Shown here in pieces: positions 20,835 to 35,307 of a DNA stretch of 64,000 nucleotides (positions are counted from its first letter, which is position 1; each line of letters begins with the position of its first letter). A program made the position numbers and the translations under genes. This DNA comes from Brachionus manjavacas (lineage: Eukaryota > Rotifera > Eurotatoria > Ploima > Brachionidae), in the NCBI GenBank assembly GCA_019054805.1, contig JAHQIY010000013.1, positions 248,001 to 312,000 of the forward strand, in the 5' to 3' direction. A model generated the notes under the pieces. It did no database searches. It was not told the origin of the DNA and saw nothing but the letters and a program-made list of their open reading frames with translations.

Positions 20835-21492
20835 TTTATTTAAATTTTGTTCGTGATCAAACAGTTTAAAGTAATACCATCAAAATATTCTTTTCAAAGA
20901 TAAAAAATAAATGAAGATTTTGTTTAAAAATATTAAATAAAAATTAAATTTTTTTATTTTTATTTAAAATTTTATTCATTTTTCTTTTTCTAATGAAATT
21001 AATGTTCTAGACGAACCTTCTCTAAATTCTAAGATTTTAAATGAATGCTAAAGCCTTTCGAACGAAACTTGGGTAACTCAAATTATATTTAAAAAAAAAG
21101 AAATTAAAAATGATTAAAAATTAAAACTTACAGTAACATATAAACAGTTGTTCAAAAAAAATTATATTGGTCGAAAAAATGGACTGTTTAATTTAAATAG
21201 ACTTAAAGTTGTAATTAAAAATATTAATAATAAACAATTTTACAAAGAATATTTAAAAGATCTATTTCAAAATAAGCAAATTGAAGTTAACGTTCAAATT
21301 AAAAAATCAATCAGTTATCAATTAAAAAATAATGAAGTAAATTGTTTTTTGTATTTTTATTTGTTTTTAATATAAATATATTTTTCATTTAATATATGGT
21401 TATATATATACATGTGATTTACAGTGTAAATATTTTCTATTCAAATAGATTAGAAAGTGGACAACTTATTATTAAAAAAATACTAGAACATT
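20835..21492. other. AT-rich spacer downstream of the nuclear-receptor gene
   Basis: No supported gene. A 75-codon plus-strand open frame (21148-21375) starts with TTG and has a Lys/Asn/Phe-rich translation without any recognisable motif. It may hold the 3' UTR of the minus-strand gene at 21493. Confidence 0.45.
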
Positions 21493-23754
21493 TTAACAAA
21501 GCACATCAGACTTAACTATTTGTTCAGTTGGATTTTCTTTCCTGTTCGTTAAGCCCATTATTTTTTTATTTAATAAATCCTGGACAGAAACATTTCGGTA
21601 GAACAAGTTTTTAATTAAACTTATTTTTATATTTTGAATACTTGATAATAAGCATACAAATGTTTCATAGCGAGATTCATTTTTGCTTTCTATATTCTCT
21701 TCCAGTTTCAATTTAGTTTCTTGAAGATATTGTGAAAATTTTAATTCTTCACAATTTTCATTTAAAAGTACCATGGCCCTTAGTAAATCGTATCCTCTGT
21801 CTTCCAATGCCAAGTCATTATGACCTTTATGAATAATATTCATCAATTCAGATGCATCTTTTTCTTTTGGGTAATCTTTTGACTCTTCGCTAATTTCATG
21901 ATTATAATCTTCTGTTACATAGAATTCTAAGTTATTTTCAATCATATAAATGAGTAAAATCTTAAACCATGAATTTGATAGAATAGAAAATAATTTTTCG
22001 AGTTTCAAGCCTGTTTTAATTGAGAAATTGTATGTAAACTCGACTGATTTTTCCAACCAGTCATTCATGCGTTTCGAAATCATAGGCATCATCTTTTTGG
22101 ATACAGCAACTGGAGATTCTGAATTTGCACTAAAATTTTCGATCATAGTAGTTTTACTTGAAGGCGACTTGGAGCTTTTGGATTTTTCCATATTTATTAC
22201 TTCTCCTAATTCAATTTCGTTTCTACCTAAGCAAACGATTCCATCTGAATCATTTTGTTCAGTGTTATTTTTTTTATAATTTAAAATTCGATTTTTTTTG
22301 GACATGATTGAGCTAGTTGGGATTTTTTTGTCTAAAAGATTATCCAATTTTCTCTTTGCTGTATGTTCATTAAAAAAATTGTTTTTTTGTTTTACAATGC
22401 TTTGAAAATCTTCACAATTAGTTAAATTGCTAGCCAAAATAACTGGTTGTGTCAAGCCTGTTTGCTGAGCAGTTTTTTTTCCTTTGTTTGTAAATATTCC
22501 ACTGTTCGTGTTAAAGTTTAAGGAATTTTGACTTTGTACCAATGATTCTGTGTTGTTTAATTTTGGACTGTAATTTCCGCAATTTTGTCTGAAGTTTTTT
22601 ACGCAATCACTACAAGAGCATTTACTTAGCGAAGATGAGATTGTTTCGTATTTTTTTCCATCGAAACTTTCTCTCATTGATGACATACTTTTAGTTTCAA
22701 AATTATTTGAATACTTTTTTGATGATGGAATTATTGGAGAAAAAGACGAATTTTGAGATATTACAAATCTGTTCGTTGGAATAGGTGATATTGCGTTTGT
22801 TATCAATGATTTTTGAGACATCAAAGAACTTTGTATTTTCGGGTCATTATTTTTAGTTGAAACTGTCATATTACATGATGGACAATTACAATAACCATGA
22901 TTAACTTTTTGTGGAGAATTAATTGATCTGTTTTGTTCTCTTTGAAATGACAAATTAGAGCCAATTTGCCTGCATTCTTTGCAGTCGCAAAAGTAAGACT
23001 TGTTGCTCAAAGGGTTGTGCTTTAATGATACTCCTTCAGATGATATGTGTTTCACGGGAGCACAGCACTCTTTGTCACATATTTGCTCATTTGTAAAATA
23101 GCTGTTGTGAAACGGAACTTTATTAGATTGTGGGTTTAAGGCTGGGAATGTTTCAGCAAAATTCGCATAATTACTATAGACTCTATTTGAAATACGTGCT
23201 TTTTTATCTTGATTACTGGAACCTTCACAAGTGTTTTTTCTTTTTACAAGAAATTGATATGGAGACACAGCTCGAGGTAGGTTTTGTAAGGCTGGAAAGA
23301 TTTTATAGTGACTTGATACTAAACTATTGCTTTTTTGATTAGTGAAATTGGCTTTTTCACAAGGTAAAGTGAAGCTTTCACCATTTTCAGACTTTACAAA
23401 CCTAGATTGCATGATGGGTTCATTTAAATTTTGATTGATTTGAACTTGCTGAAAAAAGTTATCAGACTTTTGACTAGAATTTATTGTTCGATCGTTTAAG
23501 TGCATGTCAGCTTTTTCACTAGTTGCGGGTTTAAAAGCTTTATACAAATAATTGTTGTTATTATCTGATTTAGTTTTAGTAAAATTTTGATCATATTGAT
23601 TTGAATAGTAAGTTTGAGCAGTTTGAAAGGGAACCTGGAGAGAATTTGGCGATACGGATGAATGATCAGGAGAAAATTTTTGTTGTGGATTATATGTATC
23701 ATTTATTTGGCGACGTTGTTCTCGAACAAGTTTTAAAACTACAGTAGGATCCAT
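21493..23754 (-). CDS. Nuclear-receptor ligand-binding-domain protein lacking a DNA-binding domain
   Basis: An intronless 753-codon gene. Residues about 567-740 match a nuclear-receptor LBD. The helix 3-5 signature has exact family spacing: SVEFTYNFSI, then LKLEKLFSILSNSWFKILL, corresponding to VxWAKxxPxF...LxLxDQxxLLxxSW. The helix 8-9 region reads YDLLRAMVLLNENCEEL, helix 10 reads SRYETFVCLLSSIQNIK, and NLFYRNVSVQDLLNKKI ends the fold. No C4 zinc-finger DBD is present anywhere, and no upstream splice acceptor is seen next to the ATG at 23754, so it resembles NR0B types (DAX1/SHP). The long amino part is Ser/Asn-rich and has three CxCxxC clusters (near residues 253, 286 and 375), a further CDKECC near 227, two FPAL segments, and an LxxLL box (LDNLL, residue 470). 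A co-repressor role is inferred. Group membership is not settled. Confidence 0.75.
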   Translation of the reverse strand: MDPTVVLKLVREQRRQINDTYNPQQKFSPDHSSVSPNSLQVPFQTAQTYYSNQYDQNFTKTKSDNNNNYLYKAFKPATSEKADMHLNDRTINSSQKSDNFFQQVQINQNLNEPIMQSRFVKSENGESFTLPCEKANFTNQKSNSLVSSHYKIFPALQNLPRAVSPYQFLVKRKNTCEGSSNQDKKARISNRVYSNYANFAETFPALNPQSNKVPFHNSYFTNEQICDKECCAPVKHISSEGVSLKHNPLSNKSYFCDCKECRQIGSNLSFQREQNRSINSPQKVNHGYCNCPSCNMTVSTKNNDPKIQSSLMSQKSLITNAISPIPTNRFVISQNSSFSPIIPSSKKYSNNFETKSMSSMRESFDGKKYETISSSLSKCSCSDCVKNFRQNCGNYSPKLNNTESLVQSQNSLNFNTNSGIFTNKGKKTAQQTGLTQPVILASNLTNCEDFQSIVKQKNNFFNEHTAKRKLDNLLDKKIPTSSIMSKKNRILNYKKNNTEQNDSDGIVCLGRNEIELGEVINMEKSKSSKSPSSKTTMIENFSANSESPVAVSKKMMPMISKRMNDWLEKSVEFTYNFSIKTGLKLEKLFSILSNSWFKILLIYMIENNLEFYVTEDYNHEISEESKDYPKEKDASELMNIIHKGHNDLALEDRGYDLLRAMVLLNENCEELKFSQYLQETKLKLEENIESKNESRYETFVCLLSSIQNIKISLIKNLFYRNVSVQDLLNKKIMGLTNRKENPTEQIVKSDVLC

Positions 23755-26628
23755 TAACAATTCAAAATTAATTTTTTTTTTTGAGAAAAAAACATCTATT
23801 ATATCTAAAATTAAACATTTAATATTATTTTAAAGCTAATGTTTAGAGAATTTTAAAAATTATGTGGTATCAAATTTAAAAAAAGAAAAATATACATTTA
23901 AAAATTCAAATTTAAATACATAATTAGCAGAATGCCGTATCAAAATATCATTTAGGCTCCAATGAGCAAAATCGATAAACCAAAAACTATTTCGCAAATA
24001 GCTTTTGAAGAGATGCAAACAAAAAAAATAATTTGTATGAAATCGATGAAATCATTCTACCTTATAGATTTCAAAACTACTAAAACATCATTCAAATAGC
24101 TTAGGTACATAGATATAAACACAAGTAATTTGAATTAAGGGTGATATTTTTTATAAATTTGAAAATAGTAGCTAATTTTTAATAGAAGCAATAGTTTCAA
24201 ATTTATCAACCGTAAACGTTTACTTATTCATGGAATTCTTCAACCATTTACTGTGTTTATTATGTTTCTGAAACAAAATTTTAATTATTTCAGAATTTTA
24301 TGCTCTATAAACCTTTATGGTCAATCGTAGCCTCAGGTTCCAAATTTAACCGACTGAGACTGATTGTTCACAAAACCCTTAGAAATTAGGAACTACTAAA
24401 AATCATCTAGAGTTTCAAATACTGAATTATTTTTAAATATTTTTTGGAATTTTTTTTGAAACGCATTTGCAATATGCTTGGCTAAACATAGACCTTTTCA
24501 TTCAAAGTTTGCATTATTAAAGCCTAATCGATTTATTTTGAAAATTTTTTTTCTACTTTAAAAAAAATCTTTTTGATATCATCTCGTAGAAAAAGTTGAA
24601 AAAAATCATTCTCAATGTTTAAAAAATGTTTAAAACATCGACTAGACAATAGACAACAAAAAAAATTCAAAAAATAATTTATTAATTCTATTTTTTCACT
24701 ATCAAGGATTTAAACAGTGTTTTCACTATGTTTTTGCTAAGATTTATGAAGACCTTCAATAGATCAGTATGAAAACATCATTGAATATACATGCATTTGT
24801 TGTTTGTTTAACTGCAATAGAAAAAATTTAGATCGTGTTCCAAGTTCTTTTTGAAAATTTGAAAAAGCATAAAAAGAACTATTTTTTCTAATGTTAGTTT
24901 CAAGTATTTTATTAGATTGAAATTAAAAGCAAGGAAATTAAGAAAAGACTTTATTCCGTTGACTCCAATAAATTTTAAAAAAGCAAATTTGAAGAAAGCA
25001 AGTAAACAGAATTTGGATATCTTAATTAAAAAAGTATGCTCAAATAAAAATTGCAGTCAAAAGCGAAAATTAGTTATTCAAGGTGATTCATCTTAGCGAT
25101 AGTTAAAAAACTTGATTTAATTTTTTATATTAATTTAGCTCACTCTTCAATTCTTTTGATCAACTGCCGATTTAATTTAAACTTTCTCAAAATAAGCCCA
25201 TTAAATGAACATTTCAAGAAAAAATTGCTTACTTTCAAAAAAATCTTGACAAAAAATTTAAATTTTTCATAATTTATTAAAAATTGTATATTTTCAATTT
25301 TACGAATCAGTAAGGTTTTAAATAAATAAAATAAAATCACATATATCAATTGTTAAGATTAAATGACAAGATACATGTGTTTAAACAGAATGAATCTGTT
25401 ATTTTAGTTATTTGGTTCGAAATTGTGGCTAGAAATTTTTAAAAAAAATTTTTCAATTTATTAAATGTCGAAAAATTCTCAAATAAAAGGTAAATAAATT
25501 CAAAGAATTTACAATTATTAATAGATTAAATTAGTTGGAAACAGATTTAAGTAAGAATTCTTAACCATTTATCATTATTATTTTTTCTAGATGATCATTC
25601 GTGGGTTCGTAATCATGTTGGAAAATTCACTCTTGGCTTAAATGAATTACAGATGAAATTGCTTAATTTTTAATGTGTAAACATTTTTATTTATTCTTTT
25701 AGTGTTTAGTGAGCTATAGACGAGGCCTTTGAATTTAGTAGCTGAATCCCAAAATTCTTTGGGCAAGAAAAAATATAAAATATGTCTCATATTTGAAGCG
25801 TTCAATTTTTGTCATATAGATATTTTGTTATAATTTTCATTATTTAAAATTCATAAAATATAATCTAAATCTTGGGACATTAAAACGGATTCAATTTTGA
25901 TATTTTAGACTAATCTTAAATTAAAATAAATTAGTTAATATTTCAAATAATGAAAAATTTTATAATTTTTATTCTTAAAAATGTTATAAAATAATTTTTT
26001 TATAAAATTCAAATAAAATTTTTTTCTTTTTTCTGTTTTCTTTTTTTCGTAATTAATCAATTTAAAAATTTTAATTCTCGGTTATCTATATCCTGAAGAA
26101 GGCCTATCGGTCGAAACGCGTCGTTTTCAACAAAAATTGTTTCTTTTTGTTTTTTTATATTAATAAATTTTAAAATAAAATCTAAATTGTTTTATTCGAA
26201 TTAAATTATAATACTCAATTTAAAATTATTTGAACATTTAGGCAGTTTAAACTTTAAAAAAATAGTTATAAACTAAAAAAGATTAAACTTTCAATTCATT
26301 AATTTAGCCAATTTTATTTAAAATCAAAATTCTAATTTTATCAAAAGTTTACACAATGCATTTTTCATTTAAAAATCCTTCAAATAAACGTTGTGTCAAA
26401 AAGTGATTTTTAATATTATTAATAAATTTTTTATTAAACTATTAATTTATATTTATAAAAATATTTAATTTTAAATTATCTTTATACAGTAGAATACTTT
26501 TGCAAAAAGTAAAAGGTATTTTATTTCAATTTAAATAAATTTAATTTTCAATTAAGATTAAAATCGACAATTAAAGATTATTCTTTAAAAAAATGCATCC
26601 TGAGTATGATAAAATATGAATTTATACT
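23755..26628. other. Intergenic AT-rich region
   Basis: Nearly 2.9 kb without a supported gene. The only structured signal is the hammerhead-like core at 26088-26130. Short open frames (for example 25140-25349) are AT-rich noise. Confidence 0.5.
26088..26130 (+). ncRNA. Hammerhead-ribozyme-like core, probably from a Penelope-like element
   Basis: The sequence CCTGAAGAAGGCC, then TATC, then GGTCGAAACGCGTCG has the CTGANGA and GAAAC boxes of a type I hammerhead. A short stem II lies between them (GGCC with GGTC) and a palindromic ACGCGT stem III is followed by the usual C cleavage position. One extra A lies between CTGAAGA and stem II, which departs from the canonical core. Such minimal hammerheads with palindromic stem III are known from Penelope-like retroelements. 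No Penelope coding sequence is seen nearby. Confidence 0.4.
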
Positions 26629-28690
26629 TTAGAATCCATCAGGGATTCCACCTTTTCTACCATCACAAACTGCATGCAAACTTTTATCATCAAGTCTTGA
26701 AATGGCTTGTACTGCTGAACCACCGTGGCCAAAATTAATTAAACGATGTCCCCGGAAAGACAGTTCATCAAGGATCTCCTTTGACATAAAAAGATTTTTT
26801 TTTTGAATCTTAGTAAGAATGGATATTACTTCATCAAAATTTTCCTCAAATAATGCTTCATCCGGACAGAGTTGATGATGAATTCTGGCATTATCTACTG
26901 AACTTAATAAATCCTGGTTCAAAATAAGATTTCTTGCAGTCGTCTTAAAAAATCTTTAATCAGTCTAGCAACAATTTTTTTTTAATTGTAATTAATTTTT
27001 ACCAAAGCTGTGCTTGTTATTATTCTAGTTCCTCCTGAGCTTCCACAAACCAATCTAACACTTTTATCGTCATTTAAAGCAATTAAAGGAGTCATGCTCG
27101 AAACAGGCCGTTTACCGGGGGAAATAAAATTTATTTTATAATTTGGTAAGGCAAATGAATTTAGCTCTGAACTTGGACATGAAAAATCGTCCATTTGATT
27201 ATTATATATAATATTTGTTTTTTCTCCCATTATTTTAGAACCAAAGACAAGATTTATACTAGAAGTTATGGCAACAGCATCACCGTTTGAGCCAATAATT
27301 GAAGTGTGAGCTGTGCCATAATCTAGACGAAAGTCTGTTGAACCATAAAATTTAATCGGATGACATTGATCTTTAAGGAATGATTTGTACTCATCAATTA
27401 ACATTTGATTTTTGATTATTTTAAAAAGCTTTTTAATTTAAATCAATTAATTTGAAGTCGACCAAATATTTTGATAAAATAAAACTTTAAAACAACTTCA
27501 CATACCTTTTCGGTATCTTTTGAGTCACCATCACCAACTAGATGTCTTAATCCAAATGCGAATTTACACGACTCGATAAAATTGTGATAAAACTTTTGGT
27601 TTTCACTTGAATCTAAATTAAATCTTGGATAATCAAAGCCTTTAAATTAAAATCCTAGTAAATTAGTTTTAAATAAAATTTTTAAATCCAACCATCAATT
27701 AGTGCTAAAATAAAATTTAATAATACTCCACAGCTTGGTGGTGGAGCAGTATTAAGCACAATATTATTTCTCAATCTATAAGTAATTGGATCTTTGATTA
27801 AACATTCATACATTTGAAGATCAGTCTTAGTAATTAGGCCACCAGCTGATTGAATTTCGTCAATTATCGTGTCTGATAAAATTCCATTATAGAAAGCTCT
27901 TTCCCCTTCTTTAGCAATTATTTCAAATGTTTTTGCTAATTTTGGCCGTTTTATGATGTCATTTTCCTGAAACACTTGATTTGTAATCTCATTAATAAAT
28001 GTCTCTCTCAAAGAGAAAGATTCCAATATTTTTGGCTCACAGTATTTTAAAAATTTTGCCTGTGATGCTGGAATCTTGAAACCATTATTGCACCTAAAAA
28101 TTTTAAATAGATACAAAATCATAAATTTAAAACAAATAAATAAATAACATTTCAATAGCAGGTTGAAATAAATCCTTCCATTCCAGGTTCCCAAATAACT
28201 GATGAGCTTTCCAATATCCTTTGACTTCCCCAGGAACAGCTATCGCACATCCTCCTTTGGTTTTCGAACAGTTTTTAAACATATCATGGCTACTGTTTAA
28301 AGGTGCAGTCTCTCTTGCATCAAATACAGTAACTTTTTCGTTTTTTCTGATAAAAAAATTTGTTTTAAAAATTAAATGATTCTGGAAAATAAAAATACCT
28401 GCAATAATGTAGCATGAAAAATCCTCCTCCGATTCCCATACTTTGAGAATTATGCAAACTATTAGTTAACATTGTAGCAATTGCAGCATCAACTACAGAT
28501 CCACCCTTCTCCAGGATCTGCCTTAAATTTTTAACCTTTAAGGATTACCAATAAACCAAATGTTTACTTTACCTCCCTACTGATGAACCTGCTTGTGAAT
28601 CACAAGCAACAGCTGCTGAACTGAATTTTCCACTTGAAGACTGAACAATCTTGTTTTGAGTATATTTTTCATGTTCATATGTATAAATGC
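26629..28690 (-). CDS. Gamma-glutamyltransferase, N-terminal exon not found
   Basis: GGT moves the gamma-glutamyl group of glutathione to water or acceptors, usually outside the cell as a type II membrane protein that cleaves itself into two subunits. Exons on the minus strand: 28690-28573, 28521-28399, 28346-28149, 28093-27693, 27640-27506, 27428-27003 and 26943-26629, with introns of 51-77 bp and GT/AG ends. Visible motifs are GGSVVDAAIATMLTNSLHNS with SMGIGGGFF, the substrate-binding DARETAP, VPGEVKGYWKAHQ, and GGLITKTDLQMYE. The nucleophile Thr follows as DYGTAHTSI, then SSINLVFGS, NNQMDDFS (Gln as in bacterial GGTs), PGKRPVSSMTP and CGSSGGTRI. The frame shifts by one base inside exon 27640-27506, at a run of five T on the plus strand (around 27600). 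The membrane anchor exon was not located. Confidence 0.88.
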
Positions 28691-30739
28691 CTATAGATAA
28701 ATAACAAATTTTAGTTCTTTAAAATGAATGAATTAAAATTTTTTCAAGAGGATAAAGACCATTTTGGTGATTTTGTATTGAGATGGGTTAAAAAATTCAA
28801 CTTTTCTTAAAAAAATATTTAATTTTTGTAAATCCCAAAGAAATTATATGTCGTATTTAAATAAATAAATTAGACTATTGTTAATTACAAGACAATCAGA
28901 AAAAATATTAGAAGAAAAAAATAAATACCCAAATTTTAAAAATGAAGTCTTTAAAAAAACTCAAAATTAAATTTAATTACTTTCATTAGGAATCCGTATT
29001 AATGACATGTGGCAGCAAGAATTAGATGAATTTTTAATCTTTCTTATTTAAAACAACATCAAAAATTGAAAAATAAATAAAATTTTTATATCCAAGACGT
29101 TTTAAATTAACTTCAAAAAATATTAGAAATGAATATAAGTTATAAAAGAAAAAATTTCCAATTAAAATATTATTGAATTTAATTTTATATCTAAGAGATA
29201 TTTGAAAAATTAGTTATTCAAACTACAATCAATAAATTGAAAATATTTTCGAAATGTAAAAAATAATTAAATGCTTGTTACGTAAATGAATTCCTGAGCA
29301 CATTTATGACACTTTGTTTTTAGTTTCATACAAAAATTAAAATTTGATTTTAAATACCAAACTTTTGATTAAACTACTAAGATAAGGTTTCATCATTGTA
29401 TCATTTTAGTTACTTCAATTATTTTTTGTTGTATAGAGATACCAAATAAAATATTTTTGCAAAAATGATTCTTCGAACTATGAGAAGCTTTTAATTCGAA
29501 TTAAATGTTCAATTTAATAAAGAGTTTTTTTTTTTAATTTAACGTCAATTCAATACTAGATGTAACTATTAAACTTATTTCTGTGTTTAGTTTTCAATTC
29601 TCTATTTATTATTCTTTAGCTGGAACACAAAAAATGATCGAAATCGAAAATATCCTTTCTAGAGATCAAAATATTAAGTTGAATGGTTCAAAATAAGAAT
29701 CATTCAGTAAATGCAATGAAAATGCAGATTAATATGAGAGTAGTCACGATAAGACCACAGCTGAACCAATCACTTCCAAAAAGTGAAATAGAAAAATTAC
29801 ATTTCAAAAGAGAATTCAATTTCTTAAGTAGGAAAACAATGACCAGAGCTTGGAACTTTTTGTTTTTGCTAAGAGATGGTCAAAAATGATTGTCCGAAAT
29901 TTCAAAAATAAAAAAAATCTCATACAGATAAAATGATGAAAATTTATAGCCTATTTTATATTATTTATATATTTATAATTTATTTCATCAGCTAATTTTT
30001 TTTCAGAAAATTTATTCACTTTTAGACTAATTATTTTTTTCCACAGCAATAACTCGCGGTAAAGGAAAAAAATGAAACTATTAGTGAAATGGAAAGTGCT
30101 TTACAGAAAACTAATGACTCAATTGAAGGAAACCTATATATAACAAATTATTTATTAAATATTGACTAAGATTCTAAATGAACTATGTTAAAAATTTTAG
30201 TGTTACGATTTGAGCTTTATTCATTTTTTAATACCGAATTTTACGATTTTTTAATGAATAATGAAGTTGTTTGCATTAAATATGAATTATAAGATTTTTA
30301 TTAATTCAATTATCTTATATTTATTACTCAATAGTTTTTATTTTCCATAGATAAAAAAACTATTTAAATCTAATTTAATTTTAATTTTACCAATAGTTCT
30401 AAAAATTTATTGAATTTTTAAATTTTGTTTTTAAAATTTTAAATTTCATAAATCAAAAAATCAAAAAATAAGACACTTTGAAGATAGTGTAAAATTTTTT
30501 GAAATTTTTGGATTGGTTTTACAAACAAAAATAAAAGTAAAAACTAGATTTTTTTGATTTTTAAAATCTTTGTTAAACTTAAATTCATTTATTTATAAAT
30601 ATACTAATTTATAAACATAATTTTTTATTAAAAACCAATAAGATTTAATGATTGATTTTATTAGAAAAAATCAGTTTAATTTAGATATTCTAGATATAAT
30701 TTATTATTAATTAATAAAAATTTTCAATTGAAATCATTG
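28691..30739. other. Intergenic region, probably holding the first exon(s) of GGT
   Basis: The GGT exon at 28690 starts after a clear acceptor (TTATCTATAG on the minus strand), so at least one more exon with the membrane anchor should lie upstream in this stretch. None was recognised. A plus-strand 68-codon open frame at 29683-29889 has no motif. Confidence 0.4.

Positions 30740-35307
<4,568 letters not shown>

Noticed and set aside
21148..21375. A 75-codon plus-strand gene
   Set aside because: It has a TTG start, AT-driven composition and no motif or splice support.
28745..28780. First exon of GGT starting ATGGTCTTTATCC on the minus strand
   Set aside because: It gives only nine codons before a stop, has no good donor, and lacks the expected membrane anchor.
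29683..29889. A 68-codon plus-strand gene between GGT and myosin VI
   Set aside because: It has no domain, no Kozak-like context, and neighbouring frames look equally protein-like by chance.
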